Made by a program: the position numbers and the translations under genes. The notes under the pieces are model-generated. The model was not told where the DNA came from. It worked only from the letters and a program-made list of their open reading frames with translations, and made no database searches. 64,000 nt of DNA from Trichomonas vaginalis G3 (Eukaryota > Parabasalia > Trichomonadida > Trichomonadidae). This document shows, in pieces, positions 1 to 9,489 of this stretch. How positions within the stretch are numbered: position 1 is the first letter of the stretch; every line of letters begins with the position of its first letter. The stretch lies in assembly GCF_026262505.1 (NCBI RefSeq), contig NC_067204.1, positions 16,346,165 to 16,410,164 of the forward strand. Direction: 5' to 3'.

Positions 1-647
1 CTCATGAAATAATGAATTGAAAAAAATTTTAACGTTGCAAATTTCGATAAAAAATTATGAGAAAAATATTGGATAATCTATTTTAATTAAAATTATATAA
101 TCCAAAGTTCTAACGATATCGTCTTATCAATTTTTTCTGAGTGATAAAATTTCGAAAAAGTCCTTTAAATTTTGTTCTTATTCTGCAATTTAACAAATGG
201 ATTTAAAGTCAATATCTTATTACGAAATTATTTAACAGTATTTTACTCAAATCTATAAAATGCTGGATTACATTTTTCAATGACCTTTCAATTTTAAAAA
301 TTGCTGGATAGTTTCGAAGTATTCAATTTTTCAGAGCTATTAACACGCATGAAACTTTATGTTTCAAGACCACAACAATAGATGCTCTATTTTTAATTGG
401 TTTTTAAGAGGTTTTCATTGAAAAAAGTTTGAATTAACTTTGAATTTTGAGAAAATTATTTTGTACGTTATTTAATGGTAAACAATTCTAAAATTAAAAG
501 AGATTTTATTAATTGGAATTTCACATTTAAAGGAAAACATGATATATCATTTAGGGATGATATGGTTTGTAGAGCAAAATCTGTTAAAATATTTTTGTAC
601 GTAAAAAAAAGCAAACATTTATTTAAAAAAATTATAACAGAATAAAA
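1..647. other. AT-rich stretch, no gene seen
   Basis: Very AT-rich sequence with stop codons in all frames and no tandem or inverted repeat that stands out. It lies downstream of the leucine-rich-repeat gene and would hold that gene's 3' end; a TAAA, the usual trichomonad poly(A) signal, lies about 25 bases past the stop codon. Confidence 0.6.
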
Positions 648-3600
648 TTACTTGAAATTTCTCATTTTGATGACAGGAGGGGATCCTAATGTAGAAGTGA
701 CAACTGTTGTTGATTTAGGAGAAGGGAGAGGAGGCGGTCTTTGAACAGAAGAATAATCTGATAAAGAATAAGTGTATTCTCCAGTTTCTGAAACATTTTT
801 AACAACAGGAGCTGGAGGAGGTTTTACACGACTTCCGTAAATAGAGTTCTGTTTCAATCTACTTCCATACAATTTGCTCTGTGGTTTTTCGTTGTTTTCT
901 TCATTCAAATTAGACTTGCGAACTCTAGAACCGAATGTCGAGTTGTTAATTCTCGAAGAGAGAGCGGAATTTTCATTAGAAATTTTAGAATTTCTAATTC
1001 TTGATCCAAATGTCTTGTCGTTCTGTTGAATACCTCTTTGTGGACGGACTCTTCTTTGATTTGTATTTGTTCCATCTTCTGTAACTGTGTTCTGTGGAGT
1101 AAATGGCATTGGTCTTTCATCAGTTTTCTTTGGTTGTTCATCAAATCTTGAAACAACAACAGGTCTCAGATATCCTGATGGTGGAAGAGGAGGTGGCAAA
1201 TCAATCTTCTTATCTACAAATTTCGGTGAATTTGTTCCATTTCTTATGTCACTTTTTACTTCACTTTTAAGTTCACTTTTTGTAGTAGAATAAGATTTGT
1301 AATCATCTGAATACGAATAAGAATAATCGCCACTGATATCTGATTCGGAGAACCTTGATTCCTTAGTTTGTGTGTTTGTTACTGTTGGTTTTTCATCTTC
1401 TTCTTGTGTTTGGGATTCATCAGAATAAGAAGGAGTTGAGAAAAAGTCTTCTTCCTCCTCTTCTTCGAATGAATCATCACTGTAATATTCGTATGTTCCT
1501 TCGAAAGGAATTCTCGCTGTATTCGTCGTTTTATTGGTTGCCATTCCTTCTGAGTCATCATCTTCGTCTTCTTCTTCAGAATCCTCTGAATATTTGACGG
1601 TTTTGTAAACAGGAGTTGAGTTCACAAACCGTTTTGACGATGACGATAAAGGAATTCTAGAGGAATACTGAGAAGCATGAGTAGGAATCCTTGATCCGTA
1701 TTCCGACATTTGGTTGATCAAATCTGTTGATTGGACCAATTTGACGCGTCTTGACAGTGTCAGATTTTCTTCTTCATCGTTCTTTTGGTCTTTCACGAAT
1801 TTTGGTGATTTTGGTGATGGCGGTTTTGGCAAAGTTGGTTCATTTTTGTCACTTTTTGGTTCATCAATAGAATTTTTCGTTTCAACCGACAAATTTTTAT
1901 TTTCAACACGTTTTTTGATTAATTTTGAATTTGGTTTCTTTTGGTTTGGATCTTCACGTTTTAGATTAGGCATTATATCATTAATAGAGAACTTTATTTG
2001 TAGATCAGCCGTGTTGAAACTGTCACTTTCTTCTTCAGAACTTTCAATCAACATCGACATAGACAAATGTTGATTTTTCTGTGGCGAAGGTTTGAAAGAT
2101 AACATTGGTTTTGTTACCAATCTCGTGACATGTTTGTTTGTAGAATTCTTTTTAACGAAAAGTTCTGGAGGAGTTCTTTTCATCAGTTCACTTTCTTCGC
2201 GTGAAATAAACAGAGGAAATCCGTTGTTTTTCTCTAATCGAAAAACATAAAATGGATCAAAGAAAGGAGAATGGTTTGGAACAGGGAAATCAGAGTCATT
2301 TTGATCGTAATCTTTAAATGACGGTGGTTTCTTGAACAACGACAAACATTTGTCACATACTTCTGTCTCCATCTTTCCTTTGTTGATAAGGAAATTGAAA
2401 TCATTCACTGGAAAACTTATCGTCAATTTTGATTGTGAAGATTTTGCGGTTTCTAACAAATCAATCAAATCTTGACTGTTTTCTGGATAAGAACCATCGA
2501 AATCGATGACTTCGAGATTAGATGTATTAGTAATGAACAAATTCTTAATGACAGAATAAACAGATTTTCCAATCCTGTTGTTAGAAATGTCCAAAACTTT
2601 TACGTTTTTGTTGCAACTTCTGATTACATTTGAAGCATATTCTCCGATGTATCTCTGTTCTGTTCCGACTAAAGAAACTTTCTGTAAACTACTAGCGAGT
2701 TGTAAATACTCACAAAACATTTGAAGTTCATTTTGGTCAAGTGAAGTGAAACAACCGCCAAAACTAACCGCTTTCAAATCAGATGACCTCAACAAGAAGT
2801 CGAAAAGTCTTGCATCTACTGGGTTTTCGTCCCAAATGAATGTCAAAATTCCCGTGAAAAGTGAATTTTCCATTTCTTGGAAAGCTAAATCGAAATCTTC
2901 TGAATCCGTCATAGCTCTTGAGAGAGAAACATCGATTCCGTAGGCTGTTCTTGTGGATAATATCCTTATAAGTTGAGCTAAACAGCCATTGCCCCATGAA
3001 ACGTTGTTTGCAATGAGTTTTGTCAAAGATGAAGGAAATTGTTTCGCAAAAAGTGAGGAACAAGCATTGCCACTGACATCCAGAACTCGCATTCCACTCA
3101 TTGATGACCAATTATTAAGTATTGTCAGGATTTCATCAACTTGGAGTCCGCAATTTGACAAATTTAGGTTTAATAACTTCGGAAGACGAGGAACAAGAGA
3201 TGATAATGAGAGACCTTGGGTGTTTGATAGATCTAGACTAACTAATGACTCTGAAACTTGTGGAGTAAAGAATTTTTCAGAGATTAAATCAAATGTTGCG
3301 GCAGAAAAGGTTGTGTGAAGGCCTAGAGTTGTTAATTTCTTTGTACCAATGAAGTTTGATAAAGCTACTAATGAAGAATTAGGTAATTCTTGATCAACAA
3401 TTGAAATTCCGGAAATTACATTTTTCTTTTTGGAAAATTCATCAAGAAACTGCTTTAGTTTGTCACATTTCTTGCAGTTGAATTCTAGGAATTCTGCATA
3501 TTTCAAATGAGGAATATAATCTGTATATAACTGAAAATTTGAGAATTCTTCGATGTAAGGGAAAATTATTGATTTAAAGTTATGACAAAGAGGTAAAACA

Positions 3601-4154
3601 TCAAGAGCAAGTTGAATAATATGCTCTGGATTTGGAAATTCGCCAAAATCTAATGTTGATTCGTTGAAAATTAACATTTGCCGAAATTGCTGAACATTTA
3701 TGTAATTCAGCTTTCTTTTACGCAATTTTAGTAACTGTTGTAGACGACTCATTATGCCAATACCCGATTGAGGCTGATTTCCAAAATTATATTTCGAAAC
3801 TCCTGATGTTCGTAATTCTTTTATTGTCTGTGTTTGTAACAACGCATGGCAGATAGCACCGAATAGTTGTTTTGGATTTCTTGAATAAATTTTTGTTGCC
3901 AATACATCTTTATCGAGATAAAGTAAAACTTTTTTAGTTTTGAAACCAACTTTGCGTACGCTTATCCATGGAATGCTTTTTGTCCACTTTACTTTATCTT
4001 TTTCCTTATTAAAAATTTCTAATCCTCTTGTTGAAACGATAAGTATTTGTTTTTCTTTTAAAATAACACCGTCTCTGATTTCTGTTGAATAAACTGGCTG
4101 ATGACCTTTTTTTTGTGCAATCTGCACAGCTAATTCTACTGAAGAAACATCCAT
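648..4154 (-). CDS. Leucine-rich-repeat protein with PH-like start and proline-rich tail (CARMIL-like)
   Basis: About 1168 residues. The first ~115 residues look like a PH-type fold (basic, strand-rich, like the non-canonical PH domain of CARMIL proteins). Residues ~190-590 carry leucine-rich repeats such as LVSLDLSNTQGLSLS and LLNLNLSNCGL. The second half is disordered, with acidic runs, repeated (Y/F)GSR(I/L/V) motifs and late proline clusters (PPPLPPSG, PPPAPVV, RPPPLPSP). Residues 675-689 read HVTRLVTKPMLSFKP, close to the capping-protein-interaction consensus LxHxTxxRPKx6P at H, T, K and P but not at L, R and P. CARMIL proteins regulate actin capping protein at the membrane; that role is an inference here. 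The ATG at 4154 is chosen because an Inr lies 24 bases upstream. The only alternative in-frame start is a TTG four codons earlier. Confidence 0.75.
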   Translation of the reverse strand: MDVSSVELAVQIAQKKGHQPVYSTEIRDGVILKEKQILIVSTRGLEIFNKEKDKVKWTKSIPWISVRKVGFKTKKVLLYLDKDVLATKIYSRNPKQLFGAICHALLQTQTIKELRTSGVSKYNFGNQPQSGIGIMSRLQQLLKLRKRKLNYINVQQFRQMLIFNESTLDFGEFPNPEHIIQLALDVLPLCHNFKSIIFPYIEEFSNFQLYTDYIPHLKYAEFLEFNCKKCDKLKQFLDEFSKKKNVISGISIVDQELPNSSLVALSNFIGTKKLTTLGLHTTFSAATFDLISEKFFTPQVSESLVSLDLSNTQGLSLSSLVPRLPKLLNLNLSNCGLQVDEILTILNNWSSMSGMRVLDVSGNACSSLFAKQFPSSLTKLIANNVSWGNGCLAQLIRILSTRTAYGIDVSLSRAMTDSEDFDLAFQEMENSLFTGILTFIWDENPVDARLFDFLLRSSDLKAVSFGGCFTSLDQNELQMFCEYLQLASSLQKVSLVGTEQRYIGEYASNVIRSCNKNVKVLDISNNRIGKSVYSVIKNLFITNTSNLEVIDFDGSYPENSQDLIDLLETAKSSQSKLTISFPVNDFNFLINKGKMETEVCDKCLSLFKKPPSFKDYDQNDSDFPVPNHSPFFDPFYVFRLEKNNGFPLFISREESELMKRTPPELFVKKNSTNKHVTRLVTKPMLSFKPSPQKNQHLSMSMLIESSEEESDSFNTADLQIKFSINDIMPNLKREDPNQKKPNSKLIKKRVENKNLSVETKNSIDEPKSDKNEPTLPKPPSPKSPKFVKDQKNDEEENLTLSRRVKLVQSTDLINQMSEYGSRIPTHASQYSSRIPLSSSSKRFVNSTPVYKTVKYSEDSEEEDEDDDSEGMATNKTTNTARIPFEGTYEYYSDDSFEEEEEEDFFSTPSYSDESQTQEEDEKPTVTNTQTKESRFSESDISGDYSYSYSDDYKSYSTTKSELKSEVKSDIRNGTNSPKFVDKKIDLPPPLPPSGYLRPVVVSRFDEQPKKTDERPMPFTPQNTVTEDGTNTNQRRVRPQRGIQQNDKTFGSRIRNSKISNENSALSSRINNSTFGSRVRKSNLNEENNEKPQSKLYGSRLKQNSIYGSRVKPPPAPVVKNVSETGEYTYSLSDYSSVQRPPPLPSPKSTTVVTSTLGSPPVIKMRNFK

Positions 4155-4170
4155 AAATAAACGCAAAACG

Positions 4171-4180
4171 AAAAAAGTGA
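4171..4180 (-). promoter_or_regulatory. Inr promoter of the LRR gene
   Basis: On the minus strand the sequence reads TCACTTTTTTCG, matching the trichomonad initiator TCA(+1)YTWY. It places the A 24 bases before the ATG, typical of the short 5' UTRs in this group. Confidence 0.75.
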
Positions 4181-5084
4181 CAAAAATTTTGATTCATTAA
4201 AATCATGCATTTCTACATGAAATTTACAGTTTATGCATTTCTTTTAAGCTTCTATGGAATATGTTTATCTTATAAATACCTGATTTGTATTGAATCTCAA
4301 TGGGGAATCTCGATCTTCTCAAATTTGAGAATGTTCTCAATTTGCAGTCAGCTATGAGCACTAATGAACTAGTCGTTTGATGCGTTTTTTACTAAATTCC
4401 CTATATGGCAATATACATGCACTATCCCAAATAAATAATGGACATATATATAATTATGGCAGTCCCAACGGGAACCGCGGTAATTTACCGAGGTTTCCGC
4501 ACACCGGTTCCTTTTTTTAGGAATTTTTTAGATTAAAAAATATGCTTTGTAAATCATTTTTTGTAAATCGGCAAAAATTTGGAAATATTCTGACGACAAT
4601 AAATCTGGGAATAGTATTTGAAATACGAGAACAACCTATTTAAAAGTGTTTCGCTCGATTTTGTATAATTTCAAATTTTCGCATATAGCTTTCCGTGAAT
4701 TATCGTGATTTTACCGCCACATCAATAGTTTACGACACTTTTCCCGTAAATTGAGTAGTTTACTGCACTTTTTCCGTAAAATTGAGTTACGGGAATCCGT
4801 AAGATTACCGTACCTCACTTCTAGTTGAAAATAGCATTAGTATATAATAAATAGATATATTATTCATATTTTTGATTTTGAATTACGGAAAAAGTGAGTT
4901 CAGAACTTCCAATTATTATTTGATTAATTATGTTAAAAATACTATAAGGAATTAAAATACATAATGTTGAAATTTGAATTACGGAAAAAGTGAGGGTGAA
5001 AGTGAAGTGAAAAAGTAAGATATTTTTTGTTGAAATAATCATAGTTGTACAATTTTGAAACTATATGTGTAATAAACAGAAATT
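4181..5084. other. Intergenic, with repeated CACTTTTTCCGTAA motif
   Basis: No gene seen. A GC-richer hairpin (GGAACC ... GGTTCC) spans about 4468-4508. The motif CACTTTT(T)CCCGTAA or CACTTTTTCCGTAA occurs twice on the plus strand (about 4736 and 4764) and twice on the minus strand (about 4880-4898 and 4976-4995), so the pairs face each other. This may be a degraded small inverted-repeat element. Confidence 0.4.
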
Positions 5085-5620
5085 CATCAAAAGTGACAGC
5101 TCTCAATTTTTTGACATTTGTAAATTCTAAATTGAATGAGAAAAATGAAATAATACTAAGCATAATACAATATTCTAGATTTAATTATAATTAGGAAAAC
5201 GTTAGTTTTGAGAGTACTTTTCATAGGCATATAGAATGAAATCTTCTGAAAAATAATATCACATAAACTCATATTATTTTCTAATATATAACTATTTTAT
5301 ATAAAAATCAAATTCAATGATCTTAAAAGCGAAGGATAAACCTCAAAATTTATGAATATAATGAGTGGGAATATAATGCTTATCTATCATAAAACCATAT
5401 GAAATATCAATTTTTGCTTTACGCCTAATTTTTGACGACAATTAGCAAAAAATGTTAAATGTTAACACTCAGTCCATTTGAATATGAAAAATAAAATTGA
5501 CTTTGATTAAATGTTTTTATTTATCATGCAATTCTTCTTGCGACCAAAGATTTGAATAAAATTTCAAAAAATAAGATAGCTTAGAGTGTGGGACAAACTA
5601 TCCAGTGTCACTTTTTTATT
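5085..5620. repeat. MULE left terminal inverted repeat
   Basis: Near-identical in reverse complement to 8664-8958 and to 32332-32380. The innermost part (AAACTATCCAGTGTCACTTT, 5593-5612) is mirrored at 8384-8403. The outermost shared block contains, on the minus strand, TCACTTTTGATGAATTTCTG. Confidence 0.75.
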
Positions 5621-5672
5621 AACCTTATTTTTAAAAATTAATAAAATAATAATAAAAAATTATTTGAATCTT

Positions 5673-7355
5673 TTACATTAATTGTTTCTTTTTTAAAAGT
5701 ACCTTTAAAGTACAATAAACAAGATTTGAATCTATTGATCCTTGTTGCAAACTTGAATATATTGCTTCAAGCATTTTCAAACATTCGACTTTTTTGTTTT
5801 CCAATATTTGTTCATGGTCATTAGCTTTTCGTAATATACGAACAACTTTATCACTATTGATTAATTGAACTTTAAATTTAATCAATAATGCTGGAACAAC
5901 CGTTGTGTATAATTCAACAACAAAATCGTCTAATCGAATATTCCTTCTCTCTGGGAAATAAGAATGCTTGAGAACTTTGAAATGTGACTCACTGACGTTA
6001 TTAGTCGCGTCACCTCCGTTGCGATAGCGCTTATTCCAACGATCTAAATGATGCCTCCATTGCCTATCGAAGTACTTTTGGGCTTTCGGTTCAGTGGAAA
6101 GAATTTCAAGAATTCGATCATAAACTGCATCTAGGTCTGCAGCTTCTTCTTGAGTGAGGTGCTCTGGAACTTCTTCACTTGTTTCAAACGTTTCTTCTTC
6201 TGGAATAAATTCAGAATCGTTTGGATCATCAGAAGATTCTCGTGGTAAAAAGATTTGAGAAGGTTGAAATTCATTTTCGATGAATTCTTCTTCATATTGT
6301 TCCTCTTCTTCAATTTCTTCTGCTTGAAGTAAGTGAGATTGAGCTGGTTCCTCTCTAGGATTTTCTTCTTCTTGGTTCTGTTCTTCCTCGGGAGATTCTT
6401 CTTTAGTATCGAATACTAATAATTTCATTAGATTATAAAATTCTTCAAAATTGTCTCGTGATTTAAACTTATCCGCTTTTCTTAATATGGCGCGAAGGAC
6501 ATGCACGCCACACCAAAGAATATGACAGTTTGGAATACCTCGCTCAATTGCCTCGGCTATTTGTGGGGCGCAGTCCATACTTATCATCTCGGGTTCTCTA
6601 TTAATATATTGAAAATAACGACAAACACAATATTGAATATTTTCGCTTGTGTCAGGAGAAATAAAGAAATACAAAAAAGGAAAAACAATAGTATGTTCTG
6701 TTTTTCCTGTGAGTGCATATAATGGAATGTTAGCCCTTAGAAGTTTATACGTTGAATCGATGTGAAACGTAGAAATTTGGTGACCAAGGGCCTTCGCTTC
6801 GAAAGGTGCATATAAAAAAACTAGTTTTCCCGGCTCAGAGATAAATTCAATTAAATCTTCTGGACAACTTTCTTGAACAGATTCGACAAAGATAGCTAAA
6901 GAAACTTTTTCATCCGAACTAAAGCGTTTGGAAACAATTTCAGCTCTTTGAGCAAATTTACGTAATGCATCTGGACCTTGTGCAAATATTGAAAGTAACT
7001 CTTCGTCTGTATATGAAATATTTAAGTCTTGGAAACACTTAAGTTGAGCTGTAGCATGATTCATATTGTTTTCAAAGTAATGTTTAAGATAATTTCTGAC
7101 AAATAATGAGGATATTGTTTTTGTTGATTTCGGAGGTGCAGAATGATCATGAGAGTCAGAGTGGATTAGTAGTTCATATTTATCTTGATCTATTATCCGG
7201 ACTTTGAATTTAGCTTGACATTGTGGATACTTACATTTGTATTCGATCGTGGAGTATTCTTTCCTGCATTTTTGAGAGTAGCCCATGCTAGCTTTTATCT
7301 CTTCTTGGATACCAAACTGGAGGAGCTCCATAGTGTTGAATATCACGGGCTCCAT
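5673..7355 (-). CDS. MULE transposase
   Basis: 560 residues. An N-terminal zinc finger of the WRKY/GCM1 type fits C41-x4-C46-x22-H69-x-H71 exactly. The catalytic core shows the MULE triad: D200 in FHIDSTYKL, D261 in MISMDCAPQ followed by the family's C-x2-H (C282GVH285), and E456 in NNVSESHFKV. A long acidic, low-complexity insert (about 316-410) separates the second Asp from the Glu, a common place for insertions in this family. The enzyme would cut and rejoin the element's inverted ends. The reading frame is open throughout, so the protein may be functional, although one inverted end is split by another element. The ATG at 7355 is the first in frame; only a weak Inr-like TCATTCAA was seen about 70 bases upstream. 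Confidence 0.9.
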   Translation of the reverse strand: MEPVIFNTMELLQFGIQEEIKASMGYSQKCRKEYSTIEYKCKYPQCQAKFKVRIIDQDKYELLIHSDSHDHSAPPKSTKTISSLFVRNYLKHYFENNMNHATAQLKCFQDLNISYTDEELLSIFAQGPDALRKFAQRAEIVSKRFSSDEKVSLAIFVESVQESCPEDLIEFISEPGKLVFLYAPFEAKALGHQISTFHIDSTYKLLRANIPLYALTGKTEHTIVFPFLYFFISPDTSENIQYCVCRYFQYINREPEMISMDCAPQIAEAIERGIPNCHILWCGVHVLRAILRKADKFKSRDNFEEFYNLMKLLVFDTKEESPEEEQNQEEENPREEPAQSHLLQAEEIEEEEQYEEEFIENEFQPSQIFLPRESSDDPNDSEFIPEEETFETSEEVPEHLTQEEAADLDAVYDRILEILSTEPKAQKYFDRQWRHHLDRWNKRYRNGGDATNNVSESHFKVLKHSYFPERRNIRLDDFVVELYTTVVPALLIKFKVQLINSDKVVRILRKANDHEQILENKKVECLKMLEAIYSSLQQGSIDSNLVYCTLKVLLKKKQLM

Positions 7356-7500
7356 ACAACAAATTGAATAAGGTATTTCAAAATTTGAAGGAAATGGTCC
7401 ATCATTGAATGTAGTGGCCGGGAATTGAATGACATACAGATAGTTTGAGGAAATTTGTTATAAATTATAATATAATTGAAGAATTAATTATCAAAACAAG

Positions 7501-8250
7501 TCTAAGAGCCATTTGTCAGATTTTCCCGAAATGCAAGGTTAAGATTTTAGCAGCGACTAACTTTGAGTGTACATATATAATTGTTATACTGAGTACTTTC
7601 TATCTGTGTTACTTATTTGAGTCTAAGAGCCATTAGTCAGATTTTCCCGAAATGCAAGGTTAAGATTTTAGCAGCGACTAACTTTGAGTGTACATATATA
7701 ATTGTTATACTGAGTACTTTCTATCTGTGTTACTTATTTGAGTCTAAGAGCCATTAGTCAGATTTTTCCCGAAATGCAAGGTTAAGATTTTAGCAGCGAC
7801 TAACTTTGAGTGTACATATATAATTGTTATACTGAGTACTTTCTATCTGTGTTACTTATTTGAGTCTAAGAGCCATTAGTCAGATTTTTCCCGAAATGCA
7901 AGGTTAAGATTTTAGCAGCGACTAACTTTGAGTGTACATATATAATTGTTATACTGAGTACTTTCTATCTGTGTTACTTATTTGAGTCTAAGAGCCATTA
8001 GTCAGATTTTCCCGAAATGCAAGGTTAAGATTTTAGCAGCGACTAACTTTGAGTGTACATATATAATTGTTATACTGAGTACTTTCTATCTGTGTTACTT
8101 ATTTGAGTCTAAGAGCCATTAGTCAGATTTTCCCGAAATGCAAGGTTAAGATTTTAGCAGCGACTAACTTTGAGTGTACATATATAATTGTTATACTGAG
8201 TACTTTCTATCTGTGTTACTTATTTGAGTCTAAGAGTCATTTCTACGGCA
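7501..8250. repeat. 121-bp tandem array inside the MULE
   Basis: Six full units and part of a seventh, beginning TCTAAGAGCCATTAGTCAGA at about 7501, 7622, 7743, 7865, 7987, 8108 and 8229. The period is 121-122 bases; the extra base is one T in a T-run. Units are almost identical, so the array is young or homogenised. No gene is supported inside it; open frames there are repeat artefacts. Confidence 0.95.
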
Positions 8251-8381
8251 TAGAACTAGTATTGTCTCTCATTAAATATATATAACTGTAAACTGCTTAA
8301 TTCATTTATCTATTTAGATAAAATTATATTTATATAAGAGTTCATGTTATTATTTCATCTTTATTATTTTTTTTATTCCTT

Positions 8382-8958
8382 TGAAAAGTGACACTGGATA
8401 GTTTGTCCCTTTCTCGATAGCTTAAAAAATAATATACGGTAGTGTTTACTAATAGATGAATAGTATATAAATTCTATTAAAATGGATTTGATCCAAAAAA
8501 ATATATAAAATTTGATCATAAATAAAATCGTTTTAAATTACTTCTTCATTTAAATATATACAATTATTTTTGGTTTTATATTTTTTTGGATCAAATCCAT
8601 TTTAATAGAATTTATATACTATTCATCTATTAGTAAACACTACGCGTATATTATTTTTAAGCTATCTTATTTTTTGAACTTTTTTCAAATCTTTGGTCGC
8701 AAGAAGAACTGCATGATAAATAAAAACATTTAATCAAAGTCAATTTTATTTTCATATTCAAATGGACTGAGTGTTAACATTTAACATTTTTTGCTAATTG
8801 TCGTCAAAAATTAGGCGTAAAGCAAAAATTGATATTTCATATGGTTTTATGATAGATAAGCATTATATTCCCACTCATTATATTCGTAAATTTTGAGGTT
8901 TATCCTTCGCTTTTAAGATCATTGAATTTGATTTTTATATAAAATAGTTATATATTAG
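8382..8958. repeat. MULE right terminal inverted repeat, inner part
   Basis: Reverse complement of the MULE left end, interrupted twice: by a hairpin element at 8416-8666 and at its outer side by the Maverick, after which it continues at 32332. Confidence 0.85.
8416..8666. mobile_element. Small hairpin (MITE-like) insertion in the MULE end
   Basis: A roughly 250-bp near-perfect inverted repeat. The left arm begins GATAGCTTAAAAAATAATAT and runs to about 8510; the right arm runs from about 8573 and ends TAAGCTATC. The loop is about 60 bases with no coding capacity. It is absent from the matching place in the MULE left end, so it entered after the MULE's two ends were alike. Confidence 0.8.
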
Positions 8959-8962
8959 AAAA

Positions 8963-9233
8963 AAAAAAGGTAGTGGGGCTTCCAGGCGCGTTGCGCCCTC
9001 TAGCCCTGAAGATGTTTAGTATAAATGAAGTTTTTTTCGGAGGGCTTCCAGGCGCGTTGCGCCCTCTAGCCCATAAAAAATTTCTGAGGACGAGCCAGCC
9101 GTTGACTTTTTTGTAGAGCACTCAAAATAGTATAACTTTGTCCGGACAAGTAAGGGTCTATCGTCGCTACAGGAAAAGTTACAGGCGTTCCAAGGAAGTA
9201 TACTTTGAGAAGCCTTTTTCCCTTATAGAATGA
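8963..9233. repeat. Maverick copy 1 left terminal inverted repeat
   Basis: Begins with an A-tract then GGTAGTGGGGCTTCCAGG. It matches the right end in reverse complement (32160-32331) and the left end of copy 2 (50459-50710). A GC hairpin AGGCGCGTTGCGCCCT occurs at 8984-8999 and again at 9050-9065, so this end carries a short internal duplication. Confidence 0.9.
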
Positions 9234-9234
9234 G

Positions 9235-9461
9235 ATGGAACAAATGGCATATGATATTTATGAAGATGTTGACGACACAACTGTTCCTGCAAGTGAAGTA
9301 AAGTCAGAGGAACCGAAAAGTGACGAAAAACCGATAGAAGAAAAAACCAAAAAAATAAACCAAAACCAAAGTTTAGTTTCCAAACTAAACCAAGTCAACC
9401 TTCATTAGCTGGTATGGGTTGGCGTCAAAGACTTATGGCAGCAGGCGGTTATGTAAAGTAA
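9235..9461 (+). pseudogene. Remnant of a small Maverick protein gene
   Basis: Starts MEQMAYDIYEDVDDTTVPA, continues through a Lys/Glu/Ser-rich stretch, and the last part encodes a basic, glycine-rich end (GMGWRQRLMAAGGYVK). It lies directly inside the left inverted repeat. Broken. No family recognised; the short basic tail could be a DNA- or capsid-associated peptide, which is only a guess. Confidence 0.4.
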
Positions 9462-9463
9462 AG

Positions 9464-9479
9464 AAAAAAATATTTTTTT
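9464..9479 (+). promoter_or_regulatory. AAAAAAATATTTTTTT palindrome before the polymerase locus
   Basis: A perfect A/T palindrome 10 bases before the ATG. The same motif precedes seven or more other Maverick genes in this window at 10-24 bases (see findings). Confidence 0.5.
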
Positions 9480-9489
9480 ATTTTTAAAA

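Larger units (their letters stand above)
5085..8958 (-). mobile_element. MULE (Mutator-like) DNA transposon, split by a Maverick
   Basis: A DNA transposon with long inverted ends flanking one transposase gene. The left end (5085-5620) matches in reverse the segments 8382-8958 plus 32332-32530. The right end is therefore broken in two by the Maverick at 8963-32331. Without that insertion the element would be about 4.1 kb. Between the transposase and the right end lie a 121-bp tandem array and a small hairpin element. The exact outer borders and the usual 9-10 bp target duplication could not be fixed by eye: identity is strong to about 5228/32380, is lost, then returns at 5084-5108/32505-32532. 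Confidence 0.8.

Noticed and set aside
905-3318. Other open frames opposite or within the LRR gene
   Set aside because: Low-complexity shadows of the real gene, without an Inr and with no domain.
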